From: Hoplostethus atlanticus
Lineage: Eukaryota; Chordata; Actinopteri; Trachichthyiformes; Trachichthyidae
DNA length: 64,000 bases
Assembly (NCBI GenBank): GCA_034670405.1
Contig: JAXDDX010000018.1
Span: forward strand, 5,363,501 to 5,427,500
Direction of reading: 5' to 3'
The notes below the pieces were generated by a model. The model saw only the letters and a program-made list of their open reading frames with translations, made no database searches and was not told the origin of the DNA. Shown piece after piece: positions 1 to 14,032 of this stretch. The position numbers and the translations under genes were made by a program. Position 1 is the first letter of the stretch; each line of letters begins with the position of its first letter.

Positions 1-2968
1 TTTCTTGTCATCTGTACTCCTTGGCACAGTGACGAAGATGGCTGCACACATGCAACATTAGCCACCATCCATTTACTTCTAACCTGTGGTCAGTGTTCAA
101 TCACTTATATTGATCAGTGGTGTGCTTAGCCTTGCAAACCTATGAATACAGTTGTAAATCCCTGTTTCATCTGCTCTTAATTGTCTCTAAGAAAATGGGT
201 TGTTACAAGTATATTCAAGTATATTCAAATAGTACGGATTTAAGCTAGCAAGTAAGTAAGTAACAAGAGATGTGGTCAAGTTTTTATTTTCTTTATTTAT
301 TCTGTTCTTTTGTTAAGTGATAATAAGCTACCACATTTCTGCCGATGTAGTAATACATTCAATTGTTTTGTGTTACACAAATGAATGAGCTGCCATACAC
401 TATTTAAAGTAGACAAGAAGAGCAATGAAAACGTACTTTCTATGTAAACACAATGTCCAGTACCTGTATCTTGAAACTAGAGTGAATGACAGAGTGCTGT
501 ATCTTAGTTAAAACTGTTTCCTGTAGCTGGGGCAGACCGTCGTACACATCTGGTTTACTGGGTTGACGAGGAGTGCAGAGTTGTGTTTCTGAAACTTTTC
601 CAGTCAAGGGCAAAGCTTGTTTAATTTTCTTGGCAAGGACAGACCTGTGTCTAGGTGAAGCACTTAGCAGTCTTCTTTATGGTCTAACCTCATTCCCCCT
701 GTTCTCTGAGTATGACTAACAAGGCTTTCCTCAGGCAATCCATGCTGGGGTGAACCCAGTAGAGACAAGTGTATATATAAAACACGTACAGTAGTTCATT
801 TGTGCGTCTTACTGCCGTGCACTTTGGGTAACACCTGAACTCCAGGTTACATTCACTGTCTGAACGGGACCTTGATTAAAAACATGGCACATTCATTCAT
901 TCAATATTATTTCAATTCTCATGTCTCAGCATTCGTGAGTTCAAGTAATGCATGAGACATACCAGTGGACAGGGTCATTTTATTCAGTGAAAGTTCACCT
1001 GCCAAATGTCATTTTAACAGAAACACATGAATGAGGCTTGTAGTTCTAAAGCTCTGGGTCAGGTGTAATGCATGTCTTAAAGTGCAAGTGTTACAGATAG
1101 ATTTCTATCAGTTGTATCAAGAACATCGGGAACCTCACATTTAGGATATTGCCTTGCTGCAGGCCTGATTGATCTGCACCACCACTTGCAGAGATGACTT
1201 TCTGTATATAATGCATTTTCACCCTATGAAATATGACTCTGCAAACCAAATGTATGCTTCACTGCAAACCAGATTTCCCATTTTGCACAATAAAATCTTA
1301 AATCGCCACCTCTAGAGCAATTTCAGTATAAAGGTACGTCCTTATGATGAGCTCATTAAGGTTACTAAGGTTTAAGGCACTGAGGCTCATCTGCCTCATT
1401 CCAAGATTTTATTTGTCTTGTCATGAGAATCATCAATCTCACTCCTTTTTCCACATAAAGTTAAAAATAAAACCCATCCTCCCGAAGCACTGTCTAACAA
1501 GCTGAAGTGTCATTTTTAGTAACAAACAGCTGCTATTGAACTAAGAATAGATGTCCTTCCATTGATCTGTGCAGTATGGGAGCTATTCTGATTTGACGTT
1601 TCACTATCTGTGATTCCGGCAGAAATCAACATGCTAGCACAAAGTGTGAGTCAAACAGACAGTTCACGTAGTGTATCTTGGCATAACCACTACTGCTTGT
1701 ATTAGCAATGGGTGTGCATTTGAAAACCGAAGCTCACTGGCCCTTTAAATTGGGCAAAATCAACTTTACTTGAAGTCAAAGACAAAAAAGTGGTAAACTT
1801 CAGGGCTCGCTGCTGTGAATGATCCTTCTGACATTACTGTACAAATGAAACTTATTCTGTAATTAATAACAATCTTAGAAATTATCTGGTAAACTAAAGA
1901 CCAGATCAGACTTCATTTGACATTTGGTAATACATGAAGGCCCAATTTGCTTCCATTCTTAGGTGTCGTATAGAAATAGGATGGCTGATGGCATACTAGC
2001 AGTGTGTTATGGTCACCAATTGTCGCTTCATGCCTCGGACAAAAGAGTTCCATCGCTGAAACTGAGAGATGTAACCTCCGACTCCTGTCAGGATTAGTGC
2101 CAAGTGACCAGGGGTGGCAGAGCAGAGATTCTGTGTCAAGGTGCAGAGGACCTGTCACAGGACACAGGACAGAGCAGGCCCATGTACTCATAAGGTGCTT
2201 GCCTGGAGTAGACAGGGCCATCTGCTTTGTATTCACACCTACCAGGCTTCAACAGCTTAAAAAAAGGTGTCCTGTGTTTGTATGTGATTAATTCTGTTAA
2301 GTACAGTGAGCTGAGTTGGCATCGGCAATAAGCGCTAGAAACCTCTGCCTGAATGCTCTACAGTGCAGAAACATATTTATCACTTTGATGGTCTGAATAT
2401 CACACAGTAGCTCACTCAAATGGTTTCTTGAAATTGATTACTTTCTAATGTCTAAACTAGAGGAAACTTACAAATACATTCAGTGCATTTTTCATTTTTC
2501 TAGTCTCATCATTTGATCATTTGCACCATTTTTAAGTGTGCATACTTGCCAGAGATTGAAGCAGGTGACATACAGAAGTGACAATAATGAGCATTGTTTG
2601 AAAGTGCTGTGTGTAATATGTAGCTGGAAATATCTCACTTTACAGTCACGCTTTCTTCAAACCTAACCACACCCAGAAGACAATATGTCTTTCTGCTCAG
2701 ACATATCGCCTTTACCAGGTTAATGAACTAGGCCAATCTCTCAAGGAGAGGAGGGCAACTGGGGATACTTTTGGTGCACCTCCATTTCAATGTTTAATTG
2801 AAGTCATTACCTGTGTATACTTCATTTTGCTTGTCATGGTTTGTTTGTCTTCATTTTGCTGTCATCTGTGAGCAGTGACCCAGAGCAAACAGTTGTAACT
2901 TATAGGACTATTCAGTTCACCATGTGCATGAGGGCCTAAATGTTTCACATAAGACACAGCGACGTGAC

Positions 2969-3032
<64 letters not shown>

Positions 3033-4039
3033 GGGCCGGTGGGTGGGGGTCATCTTGGCCAGCCCCAGGTTGACCCTTGTTCACCCCTTTTCTCTTGCTC
3101 CGCCCTGGATGAGTCTTCTCCTAAACATGTGTGCAGCTGTCAGCTGGCAAGTGTTGTTATCGAGTATTCTGACAATCGTGTCTCATATTTTAATAGAATT
3201 TTTTTTACTATGTTACCTCTCGGACTAAAAATGACTTTGTTTCGAGAAGAAAATGTAGAAATATATAAAAAATAAGTTGTTCAAGTCTGAATGCAAAATG
3301 CAAACTTTTGTCAGTGTGACTTCTCTAGCTAAGAGACATCCTACTCCTTCCCTCTGGCCTTCGTTCACTACGATGCATGACACTGTGCTCTTGCATGGCT
3401 TTGATTTGTCCAGGACATAATGACTGACTGGGATTAGCCTTTAAACTGGGTCAGTGGACCATCCCAGACATCCCATTATACCTATTGAAGGTATAATTGG
3501 TTATTGATTAATAGTTATTAATTGACATAGGGATATGTTTATTCTCACCACCATTTGTACTATACTGACAAATCACTGACTATGTGCATGAACTTCAAAG
3601 TGCAACTGTGTTGACTACCGGGGGACGAGATTTGTTGCAGCACTTGTCAGGAATGTATGAAATATAGATTATCACAAAGGCATCATGGGGATTTTTTTGT
3701 TTTTTCTTTATATATTTTCATCACAACAAAGTTGATCTCATCAACATTGTCATAGTGTTATAGGCTTTTTTTTTTGTCTTGGTTTACTAATTGCCAATTA
3801 TCCTGCTAGTGTTTTTTGAATGGAATGAGACGGTTGTTGGTTCAGTCCGTAGAGGCAGAGTTTGGCTCTATTGCTGTCTGTCTTTCCGTCTCTCTGTCTT
3901 TCTCTGTCTCACTGTTTCTCCCAAAACACAAACACATGAAGAACCATGCTGAACAGCCGACAGTCAAGTATAGGTGTATAGATTAGTTAATAACGTCAAG
4001 TGTTTCTCTCTCCCTCTCTCTCTCTGTCTCTCTTTCTAG
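1..4039. other. sequence upstream of first visible nrg2 exon (intron or 5' flank)
   Basis: No exon with family likeness is seen. The 4040 exon needs a partner in phase 1, which must lie left of the window, so this is probably nrg2 intron. It holds a 56-bp TG tract (2974-3029) and otherwise ordinary AT-rich unique sequence. The overlapping 95- and 107-codon frames near 2000 are on opposite strands and show no protein likeness. Confidence 0.6.
2974..3029. repeat. (TG)n microsatellite
   Basis: An uninterrupted 56-bp TG tract before the Ig exons. The His/Thr and Val/Cys frames across it are artefacts. Confidence 0.98.
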
Positions 4040-4205
4040 ATGCTGCTCCAAAATTGAAACGGATGAGGAACCCATTAACAGTGAACGAGGGAAGCAGGCT
4101 CACAGTTAAATGTGAGGCCACGGGGAAACCTTCCCCCACCTACAAATGGTTCAAAGATGGCAACGAGCTCAAGGACAGCAAAGAGATCAAAATAAAGCCC
4201 GGCAA
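4040..4205 (+). CDS. nrg2: nrg2 exon: first half of Ig domain
   Basis: Follows a CT-rich tract ending in tttctag and ends at AA|gtaagt. It enters in phase 1 (two bases complete a codon begun upstream) and exits in phase 2. It encodes the first half of an I-set Ig domain: NEGSRLTVKCEATGKPSP, with the first disulfide cysteine, then YKWFKDG with the core tryptophan. The ATG at 4000 lies in the intronic CT tract and is not a start. Ig-containing neuregulins bind heparan sulfate through this domain. Confidence 0.93.
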
Positions 4206-7200
4206 GTAAGTACAGATCACCCATATAGACCTAACACAAAAAAGACACAAGTGCTAATGCAGTTATAAGATGACGTTAATCAAGCATTTGAACCTCAACA
4301 TAGAAATTAAATGTCAATTTATATTTCATGTTTGTATGAGCTTATTTCTCCTCATAAAGTCAATTTAATTTAATGTCATTTGTTTATTTATGAATCAATT
4401 AATAAAATAATTGAATGAATTCATGGTCAAATCATGAGGAGAAAAAGTCTCCTACCTCCTACTGATGTCAGGATATTGACACAGGACACAGCAATAAAAT
4501 CAAGGACCCTTTTTATAACATGCTATGTAGCTTGACTTGGTCCTATTGTCTTATTGTAAGCAGTTATTCAAATTCAAATTCAAATTGTCCCAGCATAACT
4601 GACTATGTAGAGTTGTGCAGGTTGTTGCCATGCTGAGGTCGCCTGCCCTGTTGTCTGCCTCTCTGTTTCCACTTGTTGTGTTTCCTCCTTGCCCTGATTC
4701 CCCTGACTCAGCTGTGTGTGTGTGTTGTCTCCCACAGGAAAAACTCCAGAGTCCAGATCAGAAGAGCAAAACTGGAGGATTCTGGGAATTACACATGTGT
4801 GGCGGAGAATTCGCATGGAAAGGACAACTTCACTGTTAACGTCCAAATGAGAGAACCAATACAAACAGGCATGTAACAACTGCAATATGCGTGAAGAACA
4901 ACTGTCCACACGTTTGGGTCTTGCTCAATAGAGCAGTGGAACATGAGATAAAACATAGCTCAGTGGAATATGAAAGCTGATAGTCTGATAGCTTGATAGT
5001 CTCTATTTGAATTTTGAGACTTGTTCACTAGTGGTGAGTTTAGCGAAATAGCAGGTTATACTTTTTGATAATAGGTACTTCCATTTGGTGGAGTGGTGAG
5101 CCTGTGTTTGTTGCAAGTAGTGTGTGAGCATGGTGGCTGCCGAGGCTAGTTTGTAGTGGAGGGAGCCAGTATGAAAACTGGGGAGGACCTCAGAGAACAG
5201 GTAACATTCATGCAGTTCTGCTTTTGCCTCTTCTCAGGGGAGGACGTGATGCTATTTGGTGTTGGACAGTCAAATAATTATATGACAGGGTTGTCTTGCA
5301 CACTCTTGCCTGATGTGCTTGAGGAGGTGCAGCTTCCTGTTGGCACAGTTCACCTGGTTGCTCCATATGAAGTCTGTTGAATAATGTCTCAAGATTTATG
5401 AGCTTGTGATGTTGTTGATAGAGAGAGGTGGTGCAGGTGGTTTTTAAAGTTATGTGCATGGTGTCAGGGATTGATGATGAAGTTCACAAACCCAATTCAG
5501 GCCTCATTGTCGACAAAATCCTGTGGATGATAGGGCTGTGGTTAGATACTTTACTTACCTTACGTCAGCGGCTACCAATGAGTAGATAGAGACAGGTTTT
5601 CCAGTGGTTTTAAACAGTCAACCAAGTTGACAAGGGTATGTGTAGTCTGCCTTTCAGACTCCCAAACCATCTGGGATCATGTCAGATGTCCTTGTTGGCC
5701 CACCGGAAGGTAAAGTGAAAGGAAACGAATCTTGACTGGCCTATTTGGGCAGGATGTGTTTTGGGGATGCAGATAACCACTGCTGGTTTCCATTGTCTGG
5801 AAAATTTGAAAGAGATTGAGCATGAGGAACACTGCATACCTCAAAAGCCTCTACGTTTTTAGGTCTGGACTGCATGGGCGCTTTGCTGACCTTAACAGCC
5901 TGGCAACTTTTGCAGACATCCCACACTGGGATGGAAGGTAGCTGGTGAGGAGAACGGACACAGTATGGCATATGGCAGTGTTTTGCCGGTAAAGTGGAAT
6001 TTTTGTCGGGCACACACAGGTTTTTGGTATTTTGGTGACTTGTTGTGAACTTGATTGCAATTAAGTGGGAGAAGAGGTGCCGTAGCTGTGTCAGTAACGA
6101 TCAAACAGTGCAGCACAGCGCAATTTTGGTGTTAAGGATTAGGAGGATTTGCACTTGCGCCGCCTGTCCGCTCAGACCACGCCACCGCGTTTTGTGTTTT
6201 GTGGATGATATGTTGCAAAATTTGGCTTTGATATAAATCCCTCAAACAGAAAAAGACACAACATGTTGGATTCTAACTATATACACATGTGGATGTCGTG
6301 TGGACATAGAGCATACTGACGAACAATCACCGAGCACGGAGAATGTGAATACCTCCATAAACGATTTTTCTTCATCAAGGCCTGCTGATTGGTTAACTAG
6401 GCTGGGTGTTTGCTCGTGGCTCGATTCTGTACTTCCCATACGAGGACATCATTCCTCTTGGGAGAAGCTTTTGTGGCGTAGCCGCTCCGGACTGCTCTCT
6501 TCCTTCACCGCGGCGCACAGCACATGGCTTTTAAAGGGAAGGAAAAGAGATGATTTGATTAGTCATTGGCACATCCACCGAAGCCAACTCCGTTTCCTGC
6601 TGCGCCACAGGTGTGACGTGCGCCTCTGATCATGAAATTACAATAACACATCCGCCACACCCTGCGCACGTCGTGTACCTTTGACTGCACATTGCGCCAT
6701 GCGCCACTGATTCACAGGAATAGAATCGGGAGAGATCCACTTGCTCACCTGAGTGTTTAATGTTGGCGATACTACATGTGACTAGTGGCCCGTGAAACTC
6801 TAAATGGTGCTCTTTGTGTGCAAGATAAAACACAAACAGTGTTACAAAACACTGGAGAAATGTGCCAAAAGGTAGTCAAAATGACTGAATCATAGATAAG
6901 CAATGATACGCTAGACATTTCACTTCCTGGTAAAACCTGGTAAAAAATGTCTTACATCTGGTGCCAAATAGGAGTTACCTTTGATGAATTTTGTGTTAAT
7001 AGCTGCAATTAACATGATGGCACATTTGTGCATGTTGGTGCCCATGTGCTTGAAGCTCATCCAGAAATTTTTATGTGTGTGTGTGTGTGTTTGTGTGTAT
7101 CTGTGTATCTACGTACGTGCATCTACGTGTGACTGTCAGCAGTGGCATTTCCTCAAATCTCTTCCCCTGGTTTTTTAAAACAATGGCATCACTGTATGTC

Positions 7201-10200
7201 CTATCTTGTGCCAAGATTAGTGATTCCGGTACAAAATAGACATGTCTGTGTGTGTGTGTGTGTGTTTGTGTCTGTGTAGGTGTATGCATGTGTGTTGCAC
7301 GACTCAATAGACTAGTCCCATTGTGTTACAACAACAACACGTCTAGTTCCGTCGTGCTCCAGGGAAGAAGGCAAGACAGGGCGAATCGGGGTGGTATGTC
7401 CATAGGCTGTGGGAGGAGCTCACTGACACTACATCAATGAAAAGAAATGGCAGCAAACTGTATGCTGTTGTGTTTATACAACCTTTAGGTGGTATGGCTG
7501 AAATCAGCAGATGTTTTGCAGGGAGAATGTGTGTGATAATAGGGAGACTTGTCTGGCTTTCTCAGCCTTCTCTTGTGTGACAGGTTGGATTTAAAAGTGT
7601 TTGTGTAAACCACGTATGCTTTCTTCCTGGGTTTTTATGCAGAGGACATATGATTCATTTGGGCCAAGGACTGCTTTTTCATCCTAAGGTCATAAGAGAA
7701 ATGGCTATTGTGGTAAAAGGGCTGCAGTGGAGTATGCTTGCCTGCTGCAGTATGTTGCCGAAGCAGTATGTAGCCGCAGTATTATCTGTGTATGTGTGCC
7801 TTCTAGGGAGGGAGAGGGAGGGGACGGGTGCAGATGTAGATGGACAGAGAGAGCGAGGGAAGAAGAGAGTGTGGGTAAAAGGGGGAAAAAAACAGAATGA
7901 GAGAATGCATGACAGAAAGCAGATGGAGACACGGGGAAAGAGAGAGAAAGGGACATAGAGGTTAAAGGGAGGGAGGGAGAGAGAGAGAGAGAGAGTAGGA
8001 AAACTATGAGGAGGAAGGCGAGACCCCACTGTGTTGCAGAGGAGACTTTCACACCCATTTTAGAATGCAGTTAGCGCTTTGCTAGCTTTTTTCCGTGGCC
8101 GCTTCCCCACTGTATCTGACGTCCACAGGCAGTCAGGTGCAGGCTGGGACACCCAGTCTGTATTGTACCACTGGCCGTTCATCAGACATCGTACTACTGA
8201 CATTTTATTCGGGCATGCAAACACACACACACACACACACATGCAAGTACACCTATGTATGCACGCAGTCAGACACACACCCGGCTTTGTTGAAATGGAC
8301 TGTGTCAAGGGGATTCTGTGGGGTAATTGCAATCATTAGAAATGTTGGCTTTCAGAGAGAGACACTGAGAAGAACTAGGGGCCGTGGATAATAAAGACAA
8401 ACAGCACCTAGGCACACAAGCATCACCCGAACCGAACCGAACCCCCCCCCCCCCAGAGAGAAATTCAATGTAGCACATGGCTGACCACTGTCTGTTCTGG
8501 TGGAGGTAGACTCTGGGAAAGCATCACTCAGCTCCACCACATGGTGAATACAGGCCACCACACCAGCCCACAGACTCCTTCGCTGTGCCAGTGTTTGACT
8601 CCTCTTTATGTCTGGTTGGTGTGTGTGGTGGTGGTGGTGGTGGGGGGGGGGGGGGGGGGTAGTTGTGGGTGGGCGTGCTGGGGGGGATTGCTCAGAGGGC
8701 ATACAGGAGGGGAGCAGATCTTTTTGGCATTTCCATCTCAGAGAAAACACTGAATTGATTTTCCATTTCCTTTTCTCTTTAGTACTTTTGTCATTTTGAA
8801 AACGTTTTTACGCCGTGATTACTCTCTTATTAGGTTTAAGAGGTGTACAGCAAAATAATTTACCAACAAGTTTGAACATACGCACAGTTTTGCATCAATT
8901 AGACAAAGGAGTGGGCAGAAGCAACCAGACGCACAGCCTTGTAGTTGTGATGAGGTAGGAGTTGACTAAACATTCCTTACATCAAAAGCAGTATCTCAAG
9001 TTTATTGCGCAACTTGTCATTGCTGGTCATTATTCAGACCAGTCACCCCGAATCAGTATGACAAATGTGACACCCTTGTAACTCTGAGCAGCGTGGTCTG
9101 AAAAAAAAAAATAAGCACACCACTGTGTTCTGGGCAGGACCTAAAACTCAAAGTGAACCCCTCATGCATTTTAAAAGAAGCAATACATGGTGGCTCCACG
9201 CCAGCCATGCAAGTTTGCCAATACTATTGAATGGTTGGACTTGTGCAGGGCTCATACTCATGTCATTTTGTTTTACCAGTAGAAAAGAAACGCACACCGT
9301 GAGCTGATAGAGTGCCAGTTATAATTATTCAGCACAGATGGTTGGATGTTCTGCTGAGTTGAATATTTTAGTTGCTTGCTATCAGTGTTTCTGCCTTCAG
9401 ACGACTTGCTTAACGCTCTTAGTTCTCTTTGGAGCACTGGGCTGCATCTCGGCTTTTTTTTTTTTTCGTGGAAGTTCGGTACGTGGATCAATCCGTGCTC
9501 AAATCTTAAATGTTCCCTGTGAGTGTCACCTGGTGGGCTCTAATATCGTATGTGTGCTTGTTGCGGTTTCTCTAACAAACGCTGCTTTGTCCAGAGTGGT
9601 GTTGTCAGCCCCACACCCAACCCCCAACTTAGAGGACCATTTGTTGCCCATTTGGTCTGACCTCTACCCTGTAATCAGTCTGGCACGGTTAGCCCTGCTG
9701 GTGTAGATTATCATCGACTACAGAAGTACACAGGTTTTCTGGAAGGCTAGTTTGACGGAGCAGTGCATTTGCTCCACGTGGCTTCAGATTAAGGCTTTCC
9801 ATTCTCCTACAGGCTGCTGTGTTGTGATAAGCGCTTGTGAGGCAGCCATGTGTCTACAGGCTGCAGGTCACATCCTTAGGGGGTGCTGTGCACAGCTCCA
9901 CTGAGAGAGTGTGTGAGCTTCCAGGAATGTGCTGATGGAAATCACAGCTGAACATATGATTGCTCCAACCTCAGCAGTCATGCTGGGGCCCACCAGCAAC
10001 AATTCTGTGCATGCACATACACATACACACACGCACCTTTACATGCTTCCACTCCCCATACTGAAGCCAAACACACAATAGCCCTCTCATAACACATAAT
10101 CACTAATCACTATTTACAAAGCATTAGGAACACCCCAACATTGAGGTGCACCCCTGCTTGTTCTCAAACAGCCTCAATTTGTGTTCGATAGGCATGCTGG

Positions 10201-12142
10201 TCCACGTTGAAGCCGATACTTGTCCATGGTTGTGTCAAGATGGCTTGTAGTAGATCTCTGTTCCAAATTGCTTGTCCCATAGATGCTGAATTGGACGTCA
10301 TTGTGGTGACTTGTCAGGCGACTGCAGGAATCTGAATTCACTGTCATGTTTGTGCAGCCACTCATGGAGAATCCTAGCCTTGTTAGAATGAGACGCTATC
10401 CTGCTGAACAACTCTGTTGCCATGAAGGGTAACCTGGGGTGCTGAAGTGTTGGTCCACAATTATCAAGAACCAGGAAAACACACCGTACAATACCACCCC
10501 ATTAGCACACCTGCGTTTGCCTGCATAGCCATGGATTGCCAAATAGCGCTTTTATCTTTATATTCTTGATAGTGGCGGAAAGAAACAGCTGGAAGTGATG
10601 TGAGATCTGAAAGTCAATCAAGCTATCTTATATTGAATCCATTTTGCTTTGATTAAGAACATAATAAGAATAAGAATATCATTTTTGGATCTCCCAATCA
10701 ACAAGCTGATTTTAATTTAACTATTAAAAGTGGACAGCGGATAAATTGAATATTGTACATTGTGCCATATATATGAGTTTTCCCAAGTACACACCTGGAT
10801 GTGTGAATATTTCACCAAAACTTAAGGTGTTGCATAATGGCATTGCAAAGCTGCCATATGGTGGATGCTTTTATGTGAAGACCTTTCCAGTACCAGGAGT
10901 GGGTCCTGTGGGAATCAAACACCTAACCCTGGCAGTCTGAGTCCCATGCCCTACCCATTCAGCTATACAGGACCACAAAAATAAAAAAACTATTGTTACC
11001 AAAAATGCAAAACCTGATAAAGCGACACAGAGCAAATTGTAGGGCAGCAAGTCAAGCAATAGCAAAATAGAGTATTTTTTTTCAAATGTCATCAACTATT
11101 AGCTGAAGTGGCGACAATAGAATGTGATGTATGAAGGAATTTTAGAAAAAGGGACTCGAAGTGAAATAAAGCTTATTGTATGCATTGGCAGCTATGACTC
11201 GCTTGTCGAGGCAAATCAAACTGCGTTCTCTCTGACTAAAAAACAACACGTCAAATTGAAACTGAGAAGAGTTTTGCAAGAAAATGACCACATAGACCTA
11301 CCAAGGGCTCTGACTTTCCACTCTGACCCAATCAGACCCATTTTCCCAGATACATATGGAGAATGGAATCATGCCATCATTGGTTATTTGTGGTATAAAG
11401 TATTGGATGTAATATTCCTTTCTGTAGCCAAATAGTTTTAATTGGAGGCTACGGTATAGGAGCAGCCAGGGTTAAAAGAGGCCAGTATGACATGGTCAGG
11501 GAGAAGACTGGGGACAGTGGGAGCTGCTGTTTGGGTAGATTATTGTTGAAATCGATTAAATTAATCCAAATAATTATTGTGCTATGTTATATTATACTGT
11601 CATACTGTACTGTTATATTGCCTATTATTTTCTATAGTCAGAATCATTTCCCTTCAGCAATACGTGGTCATCACGTTGTTTGGACAAGTTTGGGGGGCAA
11701 AAGGTGAAAAACAACATGTTATGATACTTTGATTCCTACTATGAATGATTCATTAACCTTGCTGCCTTCAAATGGTAAACAATGACTTTTAGAGGGTTGT
11801 TTAATTAGTATGTTAAATGTTACAGCGAATTGTAACACAAATACAGCTGTACTGTACAAAACTAGTGCTTTACTCACAGCCGCCCCCTCTTTCCCTCCAG
11901 TAAGTCTTAGTATCTGTCCTACGTAAATGAAACATAAAGTACTACTCTCAACTAGATAAACATCCTTCCTTCTCTCCCTCTATTTCTCTCCTTAATCTGT
12001 GTAGTAAAAACACAACTTACTCACCCCGACTACGCAAATGACAAGATAAACTCAGCTCAAATGACGCTAAAGGATGTTAGCTCTGGCCGTGGGTGAGGGT
12101 GAAGTATCTACAAGCCAGTCAATGGCATTGATTGGTGTGTGT

Positions 12143-12177
<35 letters not shown>

Positions 12178-13995
12178 ATGTCTGAGGGGAGCAGGCCCTC
12201 ATACATGCCAAGCTCTCTGTATTTACAGTCCACTGCAGAGCAGCTTGTCAGGTTCCCTGGATCAAGCCCCTGTGCCATTAGTCATGTCCACTTTTTCAAA
12301 ATCAGGCTTAGTCCTGGGGTCTGGACAGGTTTCCCTCTGAGGTGGCAGTGTGATCGCGCCAGCATCTCAGATTGTGATTAGACTTGTGGGTTCAACCACA
12401 AAACCTGAATCCACTTCTGTGGCCTGTGGTGGACTGGATGAAAAACAAGATGTTGTAATCACACATGACAGAATGTTGTTAGCAAGAAAAACATGGTTTT
12501 GGAGCGTTGCCAAACGACTGCTGGATAGCTGAATGTGCGCTGTTTCAAATTAACAATGATAGATTTGATTCTAGCAGGTCTTAGCCGCTAGCCAATACAT
12601 TATCACTCTGCAAAGTAGCTGAACAAGTCGCAGTCACATTCATGGCTACAAGCCCCTTAGCTCCACACATTATTCAATATTGCAGGCATATTTGCAAAAG
12701 ACTACGATCCTGGACAAAAATATGTTATCAGGATCTGTGAAACATAAAGCAGGGATGAGATGGAGTCAAGATAAAGTCTATCATTTTGACAGTCCACTGA
12801 ATTTATATTAACTGTAATGATACCGTCTATAATTCTATACTTACGTCTATACGTCTGCAAAACACAACTTCAACTTTTAACCTTCAGACCTTATTTTGGT
12901 CTCAACACCAATACTGTTACACAAAGAGGCCATTGTTGTTGTTAATTCACTGGGTAGTCACAAAATTGTTACTACATCCAAACTGCATTAGTTTTTATTT
13001 ATTTTTATGGCATTAGTGGACACTTTTTAGTGGAAAGATACATGAAATATAGAAAAAGAGGTTATTTCATGAGCAGATTGACACCCACAACATTGCCAGC
13101 ATGCCTTGAATTGAAATAATCTTATATTTTTATAACAACATTTTTATTTTCTCTCTTTTTCTTTTGATCATCCCTTGAATAAATTCCGACACATGCGATT
13201 AATGCATTGACATCCAGACTGTCTGATTGCTCTGTCAAGCTGCACGTAATTCTACAAATTGGCTCAATTTGTACATGTATACAGCGCCGGACTGAAAAGG
13301 ATTTGACCGCTGCACGTCAAATATCATCCAAACGAATAACAAACAAAAGGGAAATATTATTGCCGGATGAAAACCAGGCGACTTGACAAGACCCTTGTTC
13401 ATTACAAAATGTCTATGAGGCTCAGAAATACTAACATACTCACATCAGGTAATGCTTAAGTGAACACATTGACACCTGCGCCTTGTAGCAGTTATGGAGG
13501 ACTTCCATAACTGTCATTTATGACTTGACAGGGGAACATTGTGCCAAATGTATTGAACAACCGTGTAGTAAAATACCAGTAATGTTAGACACAACAGCTT
13601 TTTCTTGTGGTTTTGTCATGCTGTCAATAACATTTTTTCGTCTGAAAGAAAACATATGTCAATGCCTAAACATGCAAGTAACTCAAAAATCAAACATCCC
13701 ACTGCTTATCCGCTAATCTAACTCACTGTGTTATTTGGGACAGTTAAGCCCACAGTGTGAGTGGGTGAGTGTATTGCCGTGTCTGGAGGCACGCAGCTGT
13801 TAGAGTTGAAAAGCTGAGCGAGGTGAGCAGGGGTGGACATGAGGTTTTGTTTCCAGGGGCCTTGTTAATTTTTTCCAGGACCCACGACAAAACATATTAC
13901 TTTGGGCTCTAAGACTTATAACAGAAGATTCTTTACGGGCCCCCTAAGCCGGTGGTCCTACCCTGATGACTCAAGCTGTGGGTGACAGTGGATGG

Positions 13996-14032
<37 letters not shown>

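Noticed and set aside
4000..4039. ATG at 4000 as a neuregulin start with a signal-like Leu/Ser run
   Set aside because: The hydrophobic run is a translation of the intronic CT tract ending in the splice acceptor tttctag.
4873..4874. GT at 4873 as donor of the second Ig exon
   Set aside because: It exits in phase 2 and puts the EGF exon out of frame.
5741..6116. Minus-strand frames with CKSCQAVK-like motif, considered as retroviral-type integrase zinc finger
   Set aside because: No neighbouring integrase or reverse transcriptase motifs and frames are short and broken; too little to call.
7679..8058. Two overlapping 116-117-codon minus-strand frames
   Set aside because: Translations of a GA-rich tract giving Ser/Leu/Phe repeats in two frames at once, which is typical of simple sequence.
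8352..8750. 132-codon minus-strand ORF
   Set aside because: His/Pro-rich translation of G and TGG runs; no domain.
10911..10966. tRNA gene on the minus strand
   Set aside because: A- and B-box words are present but no complete cloverleaf; the tail shows it is a SINE.
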